A DNA stretch of 64,000 bases from positions 356,596-420,595 of the forward strand of contig RCZF01000003.1 of the NCBI GenBank assembly GCA_006438735.1, written 5' to 3'. Positions 17,667 to 25,508 of the stretch are shown here, one piece after another (position 1 is the first letter of the stretch; each line of letters opens with the position of its first letter). A model generated the notes under the pieces. That model searched no databases and was not told the origin of the DNA. It saw nothing but the letters and a program-made list of their open reading frames with translations. Position numbers and translations under genes: made by a program. The stretch comes from Sphingomonas koreensis. Lineage in GTDB: Bacteria; Pseudomonadota; Alphaproteobacteria; Sphingomonadales; Sphingomonadaceae.

Positions 17667-17951
17667 GCACCGTTGCCGGAAGGGTCATTCCGGAAATGGT
17701 GATCGTGTCACGGTTACAGCCGAAGTCGGTGTTCAGCGGATCATGCCCGTCGCAGCGGAGGCGGCCATTTGTTTCGAAGACCGTCCGGCTGACCGGCAGG
17801 TCGGGCCGAGGGCCAGACGCAATCTGCCGCAGCGCTTCGCCAACGTCCATGTGCGTAGCTATCGCGTTCACGACGAGCTGATCGACCAGGCCGTCTGCCC
17901 CTGTCTGGAGATTGCGCGGTGCAACGCGTATCGTCGATCCAATGTGGGGCG

Positions 17952-18514
17952 CTAGCTCGCAAGCGTTTCGTCCAGCCGGTCCGGGTGATCGAATTCGTCC
18001 CGCAGAACGGCGGGTAGCAGCCTGTTGTCGAGGCCTAGGAACGCCATTCCGATCGGCAGGCCTCCGACATTGGCGTAGTGCTCATTGCGAAGCGGGCAGA
18101 TGTCCCGAAGGACCACCTGGGTCCCCTCCGCCCACCATCCCGCTAGTACATACCGCGTCCGCATGCGCAGTCCGTGCAGAATGTCGGCGAGCAAATCAGC
18201 TCCAATTGCTTGGAGTTCCTCGACGGTGCTGACAACGAGATATGCCATCGCTTCGCCATCGCGGTCTTCCGGATCCCCCCCCCCCGGTCATCCTCGTCAA
18301 CCGAGCCATACCCTACCGCCGGGGTGGCGCCGGGAGCGAGTTCGACGACGACATCGAAGTCGTACGTGTCGAAGTAGTTGGCGAGGATGCCGATCGACAC
18401 CACGAAGGAGCGTCGGTCGCCGATCTTGCACAGGCCTGCCTCGCCCCCCCCGAGAGTCATAAGGGCTTGAGGGCAGGCAGCCTGCCTTCCTTCGACCGAC
18501 TGCCAGACCTTCAT
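17952..18514 (-). pseudogene. unknown protein gene, frame broken at an 11-nt C/G run
   Basis: Starts at ATG 18514. The first frame reads MKVWQSVEGRQAAC, RSFVVSIGILANYFDTYDFD and VVELAPGATPAVGYGSVDED and reaches a run of eleven C (plus strand) at 18275-18285. A different frame after the run continues as convincing protein (DPEDRDGEAMAYLVVSTVEE, then DLLADILHGLRMRTRYVLAG, GMAFLGLDNRLLPAVL) to TAG 17952. Restoring the frame by changing the run length gives a ~187-residue protein with no recognised family. Homopolymer slippage may be a sequencing artefact, a mutation, or phase variation. Last gene of a leftward operon. Confidence 0.5.
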
Positions 18515-18591
18515 GCTGTTCAACTTTCTCTTTTTTGACCCGTGGTCGTACCGTCGGCTTAAGCTGCTTGATGTCCTCAATGGATGCCGGA

Positions 18592-19110
18592 TCAGCCGCC
18601 GGGCGAAAGGTATGGAGCTGGGTTGTCTTGGGTAACCCGGGTAATGCCGGCCGGGACCCTCCCGGCCGCGGACGTGAGAAGCCCGCTGGCATGCTTGACG
18701 TTCTCGTCGAACGCGGGACCGGTCTGCAGGCCAGTGACCCGAATGAGCGCCGACCCGTCGAACGCGAAGCCGAAATCCTGGCCCTTCGGCACCACGAGGA
18801 AAAAGCTGCCCCGATCCGTCCAGAAGTCGCACCTAGGCCACGTCAGGATCGTTCCGTTACGGTCTTCGCACAGATATATGTTCGTCGGGCCGTCAGCCTC
18901 TTTCCCGGCCTCGAACTCGACGTGGATCACATCGATGTTCTGCTCCTCGACCGTTCGGGCGAGGTCCTGCTCGTCAACCAAGCCCGGCGCACCGTAAGAG
19001 AACATCACGGTGAGTTGCGTCTTGGGGGACGGTGCCCGCTTTCTCAGCGTAATAAGGCTGCCGAACGCGACGAGGAACTTCTCCACCGTGCCTACGTCGA
19101 GACTAGTCAT
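18592..19110 (-). CDS. unknown protein, third gene of the HTH operon
   Basis: 172 residues. ATG 19110 is chosen because AAAGGAGAA stands upstream; the frame is open further but the composition changes there. Sequence: MTSLDVGTVEKFLVAFGSLI, KTQLTVMFSYGAPGLVDEQD, DVIHVEFEAGKEADGPTNIY, FWTDRGSFFLVVPKGQDFGF. It is soluble, acidic and mixed alpha/beta, with no recognised motif. Past its stop (18592) another frame stays protein-like (DPASIEDIKQLKPTVRPRVK) up to the next gene, so the true C-terminus may lie there after a shift. Co-directional with the genes on either side. Confidence 0.5.
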   Translation of the reverse strand: MTSLDVGTVEKFLVAFGSLITLRKRAPSPKTQLTVMFSYGAPGLVDEQDLARTVEEQNIDVIHVEFEAGKEADGPTNIYLCEDRNGTILTWPRCDFWTDRGSFFLVVPKGQDFGFAFDGSALIRVTGLQTGPAFDENVKHASGLLTSAAGRVPAGITRVTQDNPAPYLSPGG

Positions 19111-19246
19111 AAATTCTCCTTTTCTCCCGCCAACTGCGGTCAGCTTTCCTACCCCACCAGGCGGCCATCGCATCTTCGCCGGCAGTCGGTGTCTTTCCAT
19201 GTCTGCGGCAGCCAGTTCGACGCCACGCCAAGCGCGACTCCAGGCG

Positions 19247-20209
19247 CTAGGTCGTGGTCCCTTCGACGAGCTTGGCGACATGTTCCTCGCCACGCCTAAT
19301 AAGGTCGAGTGCGGCCGCACGGTCGAGGGATGCTGTCTGGATTGTCGCGACGTCGCCGATCATCACGGACTTTAGCTTCAGCCCGACGCCCCAAGCGGCA
19401 AGCATGTGGACGAGTCTGGGCCGACCGGGCTCGGTTCCTACGAAGCGCTTCCAGCTGTCGATCGGTGCGGGCATCTCCAGGTAGTCGAGTACAGCTTGCA
19501 GGCGCGCTGCGCGCCGTCGGTGGAGCTCTTCCCCGGGTTCGACGGCAAGAAGTACCCGTGCCCGTTCAAAATAAGGTCCCGTGCCAAAGAAGTCGCTGTT
19601 CTTCCGCCTCGGCAGACGTTCCGGATCACCCTCGTAAAGGCAATCCCATCCGAACGTGCTTTCGAGTTCCACGAAGGCCTGCGCCAGCCGATCGCTCTGC
19701 CCCGATCGCTCGGCGGCGGCGGTTACCGAGTCAACCATCGGGCGGCAGTCCAACGCGAGATGCGGAACGCCTGGCATCGCGTCGGGCAGGATCGATGCCC
19801 ACGAGCCATCTTCCGAGGATCCGTTGAGCGCGTCAATGTAGATGCGCACGACCGACGTCCGCTTCTTTTCACCGACTGGACCCCGGCATTGTGCCTCATG
19901 CCAAGCCGTGAGGCACCCCCTCGCGATCTCCGGCCAGTTCGCGACAACGATTTCTACGGTAGACCCTTGCGGGATCGACAGCGCATTTAGCTCGTAGGTT
20001 GCGCAGATCGCGAGGATTCGGGTGAGGTCGTAGCTCACGTTGCCGCCCGTCTCGGACAGCAGCCCGTCGGCGGCGAATTTCGGTCGCAGCTTGCGGAACC
20101 GCGTGACGATCGAGTTGCCCCTGCCGCCCGTCAACTCTACAAGCAGTCCCTCGACGGCGCCATATTTCAACGCGAAAACCCCCTGGTCCCCACTGCGCGA
20201 CTTGTTCAT
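19247..20209 (-). CDS. unknown 320-residue protein of the HTH operon
   Basis: ATG 20209 has GGAAG upstream and lies 24 bp after the HTH gene stop. No family recognised. The N-terminal ~90 residues look like a helical DNA-interacting module (VFALKYGAVEGLLVELTGG, IVTRFRKLRPKFAADGLLS, YDLTRILAICATYELNALSI), similar in feel to a winged-helix fold found in phage-type regulators. The middle contains LRIYID-like and DAMPGVPHLALDCRPMVDSV segments; the C-terminal part is helical (DRAAALDLIRRGEEHVAKLV). No signal or membrane segment. Confidence 0.55.
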   Translation of the reverse strand: MNKSRSGDQGVFALKYGAVEGLLVELTGGRGNSIVTRFRKLRPKFAADGLLSETGGNVSYDLTRILAICATYELNALSIPQGSTVEIVVANWPEIARGCLTAWHEAQCRGPVGEKKRTSVVRIYIDALNGSSEDGSWASILPDAMPGVPHLALDCRPMVDSVTAAAERSGQSDRLAQAFVELESTFGWDCLYEGDPERLPRRKNSDFFGTGPYFERARVLLAVEPGEELHRRRAARLQAVLDYLEMPAPIDSWKRFVGTEPGRPRLVHMLAAWGVGLKLKSVMIGDVATIQTASLDRAAALDLIRRGEEHVAKLVEGTTT

Positions 20210-20233
20210 CGATTTCCGCTTCCAGTTCGAGCC

Positions 20234-20521
20234 TCAATATTCGCATGTCGACAGGTACCGCCGGCCCCGCCGCCACGTGACCAAGTCGGACTCGAGGTAA
20301 TATATGCCCTTGCGCTTCCAGCGGCGCTGATAGGGCGGCCCGTCCCCCGCGCGAAGTTTGATAACGTAGCCCTCACTGCAGCCGAGGAATTCCGCTGCCT
20401 CTCGCGTCGTGAACTCGCGATCGGGAGGGAATGCCGCCCACGGAGCAGACGTGGGGTCCGGCGGCGTTGCGCCGCCGAGGGGTAACGATGCGCTTGGCGC
20501 AAGAGCTGATTCGCTTACCAT
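20234..20521 (-). CDS. small HTH (excisionase/AlpA-like) DNA-binding protein
   Basis: 95 residues. The first 35 are Pro/Ala-rich linker; residues about 36-93 form a MerR/excisionase-type winged helix (EFTTREAAEFLGCSEGYVIK then DGPPYQRRWKRKGIYYLESD and LVTWRRGRRYLSTCEY). Proteins of this type act as excisionases or as phage/ICE regulators. It heads a leftward operon of unknown genes and its start lies 10 bp from a long dyad, the natural site for self-control. Confidence 0.75.
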   Translation of the reverse strand: MVSESALAPSASLPLGGATPPDPTSAPWAAFPPDREFTTREAAEFLGCSEGYVIKLRAGDGPPYQRRWKRKGIYYLESDLVTWRRGRRYLSTCEY

Positions 20522-20530
20522 CTGCGCCTT

Positions 20531-20579
20531 CTAGGCCCTACAGGGTCCAGACGTCAAGTCTGTATCCCATAGGGCCTAG
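20531..20579. promoter_or_regulatory. 49-bp dyad, likely operator/promoter of the HTH operon
   Basis: Outer arms CTAGGCCCTA (20531-20540) and TAGGGCCTAG (20570-20579) are perfect inverted copies; inner arms CAGAC (20548-20552) and GTCTG (20558-20562) are also inverted, around a GTCAA centre. Over the whole element 18 of 22 positions per arm are complementary. It ends 10 bp before the HTH start codon. Such length suggests a multimeric operator or a recombination site. Seen directly; function inferred. Confidence 0.55.
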
Positions 20580-20705
20580 ACTTAGGCCGTGGATCCATTA
20601 AAACCCGTCTCTCGCAAACTCCCCAATGGCGGACGCTACAACACTCGACAAGGTCTCCCGCTAGCGAACGTTCTCGTCGGTGGTAAAACACGGTATAGCA
20701 AGAGC

Positions 20706-21143
20706 ATGAGGCCACTCATCGCCCTCGCCGTTTCAGTGCCGTTCTTGATTCCCGCTTCTGCGCTACGTCATGAAAGCCCGTGGCAGATCGTGCGGCACGA
20801 TTATGTCGAGTTCTGCGCTGGCGTGACGCTAACGTGGGACTTACATACGGGGACGTTGAGAACGGTTCGCCGAGGCTGTGATCCCAACCGCGCCACTCCG
20901 CCAACGATAACGGTAATGACCTTACCAGCCGCCGATCTTAAGCGGCTTCGCACGCTATTAGATCAGGCTCTGAATGAGGGCATTGCAATTCAGCCCTGCA
21001 ATAGTTCGCCAATTCATGTTCTCTCCGGGCCGTTGAGTTTTACGGTAGAAAAGGGCGGTCGTGAAATTCGCTCGCCAGATTGCATAAGCCAGTTAGGTCG
21101 CCGCCTGGAGGCCGCCATGGCGAAAACTATTCGGCGGAATTAG
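20706..21143 (+). CDS. small secreted protein of unknown function
   Basis: 145 residues from ATG 20706; the frame is open upstream but the first hydrophobic stretch (MRPLIALAVSVPFLIPASA) is a typical signal peptide, which favours this start. The mature part has two Cys pairs' worth of residues (FCAGVTL, RRGCDPN, QPCNSSPI, SPDCISQ) that could form disulfides, and beta-strand-like segments (VTLTWDLHTGTLRTV, LSFTVEKGGREI). No family recognised. It diverges from the HTH operon. Confidence 0.5.
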   Translation: MRPLIALAVSVPFLIPASALRHESPWQIVRHDYVEFCAGVTLTWDLHTGTLRTVRRGCDPNRATPPTITVMTLPAADLKRLRTLLDQALNEGIAIQPCNSSPIHVLSGPLSFTVEKGGREIRSPDCISQLGRRLEAAMAKTIRRN

Positions 21144-21777
21144 ATACAAATTCGGCGGCCAACAATGTCTGTTAGGCTGCACTTCCTTCCCTGTAAGCGG
21201 ACCGGCGATAATCACCATCGCATGCCGTTCACCGCCGGCGAAATCGCTGCGGTCCACCGCTAAGCCGTCGTTCCGCTATCGGTGCAGGAAGCGGCTGGTC
21301 GACAGACGCCGCAGTTTCAGACATCCGGCGAGCGTCGCGAGCCTCCCAGGACCGGTCATTCGCCCAGCTGGGAATGGAGACCAGCTCAATGACCGACATT
21401 GGGACATTTCTGCCGTTCCGACCGGACATGTCGAACTTCAGCTCTTGTCAGAAGCCGACGTCCAGCACCGCGCCGACTGGCGACCGGACGTGGGCCAAGG
21501 CGGATTGGCGGGTCTCGGATTCCCCAACGCTGAAGCGGACATTCAATCAGCGGAGTTCGGCGAGCCGGAATGACCATTGTCGACATCCGAGACCGTTAAA
21601 GTCTTCCCCACTTCAGCCGCTTGTTGATTCCCCCGGTCGCGGACACGACACGCGCAAGGCAGCAGGCCGCTTTCACCAAGTACACCTGTTGAGCGACGGA
21701 AAATCCCTTGGCTCGCGTTCAAGCTGTTGTTCGGTTGCCCGAGAGGGTGCCGACGACGTAAACGCGAGGAGAATATC
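21144..21777. other. 634 bp without a gene; contains a dispersed repeat copy
   Basis: No supportable coding frame on either strand. It holds one copy of the degenerate intergenic repeat family (21431-21465) and a second loosely similar stretch (21480-21560). The last bases carry the GAGGAG ribosome site of the next gene. Confidence 0.5.
21431..21465 (+). repeat. dispersed intergenic repeat, copy A
   Basis: Core GAACTTCAGCTCTTGTCAGA followed by AGCCGACGTCCAG. It matches the cores at 35620, 53069, 53183 and 63735 with a consensus of 'gAACGGCAGCT(n)TnCCAGAAGCCGACGTTC'. All copies lie between genes. Confidence 0.5.
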
Positions 21778-22029
21778 ATGAGAAAAATCCTGCTTGCCGC
21801 GATCGCGGCCGGAGCGGCACTGACGGCGGTTGCGCCCGCCAATGCATCGCAGGGGTGTGGCCGTTATGAACATCGCGGGCCCCGTGGCCACTGCCGGTTG
21901 AACCACCGCCCCGTTGTGGTGGGCCCTGCGGTACGGATCGGCGTATTCTATCCTGGGCGAGGATATTGGGATGGCCACCGCTACTGGCACAACCGTTATC
22001 GTTGGCATGGCGGCTGGCGCTATCGCTGA
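21778..22029 (+). CDS. small secreted GCG-motif, His/Arg/Tyr-rich peptide
   Basis: 83 residues with GAGGAG upstream of ATG 21778. Signal peptide MRKILLAAIAAGAALTAVAP ending ANA. The mature N-terminus has GCGRYEHRGPRGHCR (Cys27 and Cys39), close to the 'GCG ... CRPN'-type motif seen in small secreted proteins of alphaproteobacteria. The rest is dominated by Tyr, His, Trp, Arg and Gly (GYWDGHRYWHNRYRWHGGWR), which is suggestive of metal binding. It precedes the EF-hand/sigma/metal-sensor cluster on the same strand. Confidence 0.65.
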   Translation: MRKILLAAIAAGAALTAVAPANASQGCGRYEHRGPRGHCRLNHRPVVVGPAVRIGVFYPGRGYWDGHRYWHNRYRWHGGWRYR

Positions 22030-22151
22030 GCCAACCCGATCTGGGAGCGCCGGTAAGCGGCGCTCCCTCGCCTGAGCGGTGCTCCATCGGCATCGATGAA
22101 ATTGGCCGATTGCCCGATCGCAAGTGACGACCGATTCATAGAAGGGAAACG

Positions 22152-22580
22152 ATGATATACTCGATCGCGGTACGCTGTGGGGCGGTTGCCCTCATGTTGG
22201 TTCCTGTCGGCGCCAGCGCCAGGCAGACCGTCCAGCCATCGCCCCAGCGCGCCGGAGACGGTGCCGCATCGGGCGGTATCACGCTTCAGGCGTTCGTTCA
22301 GCGACATGATCGCAGTCTGATGGCCGATGACACCGATGGCGATGGCAAGGTCGATCGGACCGAGTTCCTGGCCGCGGCCAAGAGGGGTAAGGTGGATCCG
22401 GCGAGGCGGTTTGCAAAAATCGACCGCAACCGGGACGGCATGATCGACCAGGCGGAAATCGATGCCATGCTGACCGCGCGCTTCAAGCGGTTGGACACCA
22501 ACGGCAACGGCATTCTCGAACCCGCTGAGCGCACGGCCGTGCATGCTAAGAGGACTCGCGGTGCCGGAGCAGGTGTGTAA
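22152..22580 (+). CDS. secreted EF-hand protein
   Basis: 142 residues with an N-terminal signal peptide (about 1-23). Three EF-hand loops are visible: DTDGDGKVDRTEF, DRNRDGMIDQAEI and DTNGNGILEPAER, each with D/N at positions 1, 3 and 5 and Glu at 12. The product is probably a periplasmic Ca-binding protein. It stands 36 bp before the ECF sigma gene, and this pairing (EF-hand protein, sigma factor, anti-sigma-like, metal-sensor-like) suggests a cation-related stress regulon. Confidence 0.8.
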   Translation: MIYSIAVRCGAVALMLVPVGASARQTVQPSPQRAGDGAASGGITLQAFVQRHDRSLMADDTDGDGKVDRTEFLAAAKRGKVDPARRFAKIDRNRDGMIDQAEIDAMLTARFKRLDTNGNGILEPAERTAVHAKRTRGAGAGV

Positions 22581-22615
22581 TCTCGGGCAGGCGATGGATA
22601 CAGGATTGAACGCGG

Positions 22616-23167
22616 TTGGCGGATCGGGATCCCGACACGGCGCTGATCGAGCGCGTCGGCCGGGGCGATCCGGTCGCGATGCGAATGTTGGTGAACGCGA
22701 AGCTGCCGCGCGTCACGGGCCTTGCCGCCCGCCTGTTGCGCGATGCCGCAGATGCGGAGGATGTCGCGCAGGAGGCGTTCGTCCGCGTCTGGCGCAACGC
22801 CCGCAGCTGGCAACCGGGACGCGCACATTTCGACACGTGGCTGCACACGGTCGTCCTCAACCTTTGCCGCGACCGGCTACGGCGGCGGCGCGAAACGAGC
22901 GCCGACGCGGTCCCGGACACCCCCGATCCCGCACCGAGCGCGGAAGCCCGTTTGATCGAGGCGGAGCGTGGCAACGCTGTCGCCACTGCGATTTCAAAGT
23001 TGCCGGATCGCCAGCGCGAGGCGATCCTGCTTGTCCATTATCAGGACTTGTCCGGCGCCGAGGCGGCGTCGGCGCTGAAGATCAGCGTCGAAGCGCTGGA
23101 GTCGTTGCTGGCGCGCGGGCGGCGCACCTTGCGCGCGCGGCTTGGCCAGACGGAGGGTAAGGCATGA
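22616..23167 (+). CDS. ECF-type RNA polymerase sigma factor
   Basis: 183 residues. The only start available after the in-frame TGA at 22607 is TTG 22616. Region 2 shows RLLRDAADAEDVAQEAFVRV with WLHTVVLNLCRDRLRRRRE; region 4 shows KLPDRQREAILLVHYQDLSG then ISVEALESLLARGRRTLRAR. No region 3, as expected for the ECF group. The stop overlaps the next ATG (ATGA), the usual arrangement for sigma and its anti-sigma gene. Confidence 0.9.
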   Translation: MADRDPDTALIERVGRGDPVAMRMLVNAKLPRVTGLAARLLRDAADAEDVAQEAFVRVWRNARSWQPGRAHFDTWLHTVVLNLCRDRLRRRRETSADAVPDTPDPAPSAEARLIEAERGNAVATAISKLPDRQREAILLVHYQDLSGAEAASALKISVEALESLLARGRRTLRARLGQTEGKA

Positions 23168-23565
23168 CTGATCCGATGACCCTTGAGCGCTTCGAACAGC
23201 TCGCCGACGCCTATGGCGGTGCCGTGGCGCGCTGGCCGCGGTCCGTGCGCGATGCGGCGACGCGGATGGCGGTTGAACCTGCGGCGAGTGCAATCCTCGC
23301 CCGGGCTGCGACGCTCGACGAGTCGCTCGATGGATGGGCGGTGCCGGCGACATCCAGTACCCTGCGGAAGCGCATTCTGACCGACATGCCCGCGCCGTCA
23401 CACCGCGTTGTGAAACGCGCGAAACTCTGGTGGTCCGGCATCGGCATCGCCGCCACGCTGGCCGGCGCGGCAGCGGGGACAGCCGCGGTGGCGATGGCGC
23501 CCTCCGTCGATGCCGGATCGGGGATTGCAACGTCGTTCGGCGACATCGGCGCAAGGGATAGCTGA
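23164..23565 (+). CDS. anti-sigma-factor-like membrane protein
   Basis: 133 residues, overlapping the sigma gene by 4 bp. An N-terminal cytoplasmic part (LERFEQLADAYGGAVARWPR) is followed by one transmembrane helix at about residues 88-112 (WWSGIGIAATLAGAAAGTAA) and a short periplasmic tail. The cytoplasmic part lacks a zinc-binding HxxxCxxC motif. Position and topology make it the candidate anti-sigma factor; the sequence alone does not prove it. Confidence 0.65.
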   Translation: MTDPMTLERFEQLADAYGGAVARWPRSVRDAATRMAVEPAASAILARAATLDESLDGWAVPATSSTLRKRILTDMPAPSHRVVKRAKLWWSGIGIAATLAGAAAGTAAVAMAPSVDAGSGIATSFGDIGARDS

Positions 23566-23568
23566 TCG

Positions 23569-24015
23569 ATGGGCAAGCTTCGCATCGCACTCGCCGTGTC
23601 GGTCATCCTCAACCTGTTCCTAGCCGGTGCGCTGGTTGCGGGACTGGTATCGCTGCACAAGGGTGGCCGCATGATCAATGCCGGGTCGCTGCGCGTCGCC
23701 GGTGCGGAACTGCCGGTGGCGGAGCGCCGACAGTTCCGTAAAGCCCTGCGCGAGGCGCGGCGCTCGATGAGTCCGACGATTGCCGAAGCACGCAGGATGA
23801 AAGCGCAGGCTGCCGCCCTGCTCCGCCAGCCCACGATCGATCAGGCGGCGGTCAACGCCGCGCTGGACCGGGCACGGTCCGACGACACGGCCATTCGCGC
23901 AGCAGTCGAACGGCAGGCGGTCTCCTTTGCCGCGACGCTGCCGGCTTCGGATCGCGCGAAGCTTGCCGATGCGATGACGCGCCGCGCCGACAGGGCTCCG
24001 CCTGGCGCGCGATAG
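23569..24015 (+). CDS. periplasmic heavy-metal-sensor-like (CpxP/ZraP-like) protein
   Basis: 148 residues, 3 bp after the previous stop. An N-terminal membrane anchor (residues 5-28, LRIALAVSVILNLFLAGALV) and a long helical periplasmic part: LPVAERRQFRKALREARRSM, RRMKAQAAALLRQPTIDQAA, FAATLPASDRAKLADAMTRR. This is the plan of the 'periplasmic heavy-metal sensor' family, which is related to ZraP/CpxP chaperones. It would be the signal-input partner of the sigma/anti-sigma pair. Confidence 0.75.
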   Translation: MGKLRIALAVSVILNLFLAGALVAGLVSLHKGGRMINAGSLRVAGAELPVAERRQFRKALREARRSMSPTIAEARRMKAQAAALLRQPTIDQAAVNAALDRARSDDTAIRAAVERQAVSFAATLPASDRAKLADAMTRRADRAPPGAR

Positions 24016-24079
24016 CCCGCGACGGAAACGCGGTCTGCATCCGTTCAAGGGATAGTGGATCACCGCGGAGGTACGATCA

Positions 24080-25504
24080 GTGCCCATTTCGTCTGCTTCC
24101 CTGTCGCCAGCCGCGATCGCGCTTAACCGCTTCGGGTTGGGCGCGCGGCCGGATGAGGCTGCTCCCGCCGACCCGCGGCGCTGGCTGACGGATCAGTTCG
24201 CCCGGTTCGATATTCGTCCCGCAGGATTTGCAGCGCTGGACAATGCCGGCACCCTGGTTCAGCAATACCGCGAAGAACAGATCGCCAACCGCCGCATGGC
24301 AAAGCAGAGCGCCCCGGCTCAGGATGGCGTCGCCGATGCCAAGGCCGGTCTAAAGGCCGGCCGCCAGGATTTCCGGCAGGACGTGCAGGCGCTCTACCGT
24401 GCCGCCATCCAGGCCCGCGTCGATAGCGCGCTCGCGACAGAAGCGCCGTTCGTCGAGCGCATGGTCCATTTCTGGTCGAACCATTTCTGCGTGTCGGTTG
24501 ACAATGCCCCCGTGACCGCTTTTGCCGGCGCGTTCGAGCGCGATGCGATCCGGCCGCACGTGCTGGGCCGCTTTACCGACATGATGTTGGCCGCCGAGCA
24601 ACATCCGGCGATGCTGATCTACCTCAATCAGGTTCAGTCGATCGGCCCGGACAGCCCGGCTGCAGAGCGCAATCCGGACCGGAAACGCGGCCTGAACGAG
24701 AACCTCGCGCGTGAGATCATGGAGCTGCACACGCTCGGCGTCCGCTCGGGATATACGCAGGCCGATGTGACGGAGTTTGCCCGTGCGCTGACCGGCTGGA
24801 GCGTCGATGGGCTCGGCGGCGGGCGGGCGGCGACCGGCAATCCCGACGCATTCGCGTTCCGCCCCGCCCAGCACGAGCCGGGCGCGCGAACCATCCTCGG
24901 CAAGCATTATGCACAGGACGGCGAAGAGCAGGCACGCGCGGCGTTGATAGACTTCGCACAGGCGCCAGCCACCGCGACCCACATCGTGACGAAACTCGCC
25001 CGCCACTTTGCCGGTGACGATCCGCCGCCTGCCCTGGTTGCCCGACTGGCCGACAGCTTCACCCGCAGCAACGGCGACCTGCCGACCGTTTACCGCACGC
25101 TCATCGCCTCGCCCGAGGCATGGGTGGGCACACCAACGAAGTTCAAGACGCCGTGGGAGTGGACGATCTCAGCACTGCGCGGCATCGGCCATCGGCAGAT
25201 CGGCGGCATGCAGGTCGCGGCGATGGAGGTTCAGCTTGGCCAGCCGGTGTGGAAGCCGGGCGCACCAGCCGGCTGGGACGATATCGCGGCGAGCTGGTCC
25301 GGCTCCGACGCGTTGTTGCGCCGGGTCGAGATGGCGCAGCGACTGGCCGCGCCTCTTGGCGAGGGTGTCGATGCGCGTTTGACCGCGCCGAAGATCATGC
25401 CCGACGCGCTTGGCGCCGCGACCGCCGATCAGATCGCCCGCGCCGAAAGCCCAGCCAGCGCCGTCGCGCTGATGCTGGTCTCACCCGATTTTTTGAGGAG
25501 ATGA
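24080..25504 (+). CDS. DUF1800 family protein
   Basis: 474 residues starting at GTG 24080. DUF1800 features: ALNRFGLGARPDEAAPADPR, then EAPFVERMVHFWSNHFCVSV, RKRGLNENLAREIMELHTLG, YTQADVTEFARALTGWSVDG, and ATHIVTKLARHFAGDDPPPA. No clear signal peptide from this start. DUF1800 and DUF1501 genes occur side by side in many bacteria; the biochemical role is not established. Four bases separate it from the DUF1501 gene. Confidence 0.88.
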   Translation: MPISSASLSPAAIALNRFGLGARPDEAAPADPRRWLTDQFARFDIRPAGFAALDNAGTLVQQYREEQIANRRMAKQSAPAQDGVADAKAGLKAGRQDFRQDVQALYRAAIQARVDSALATEAPFVERMVHFWSNHFCVSVDNAPVTAFAGAFERDAIRPHVLGRFTDMMLAAEQHPAMLIYLNQVQSIGPDSPAAERNPDRKRGLNENLAREIMELHTLGVRSGYTQADVTEFARALTGWSVDGLGGGRAATGNPDAFAFRPAQHEPGARTILGKHYAQDGEEQARAALIDFAQAPATATHIVTKLARHFAGDDPPPALVARLADSFTRSNGDLPTVYRTLIASPEAWVGTPTKFKTPWEWTISALRGIGHRQIGGMQVAAMEVQLGQPVWKPGAPAGWDDIAASWSGSDALLRRVEMAQRLAAPLGEGVDARLTAPKIMPDALGAATADQIARAESPASAVALMLVSPDFLRR

Positions 25505-25508
25505 TCCG

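Noticed and set aside
17485..17871. Leftward 128-residue frame with protein-like stretches (DTITISGMTLPATVLTAK)
   Set aside because: It is exactly antisense, codon on codon, to a rightward frame that follows a clear signal peptide and ribosome site; such mirror frames are common at this GC content.
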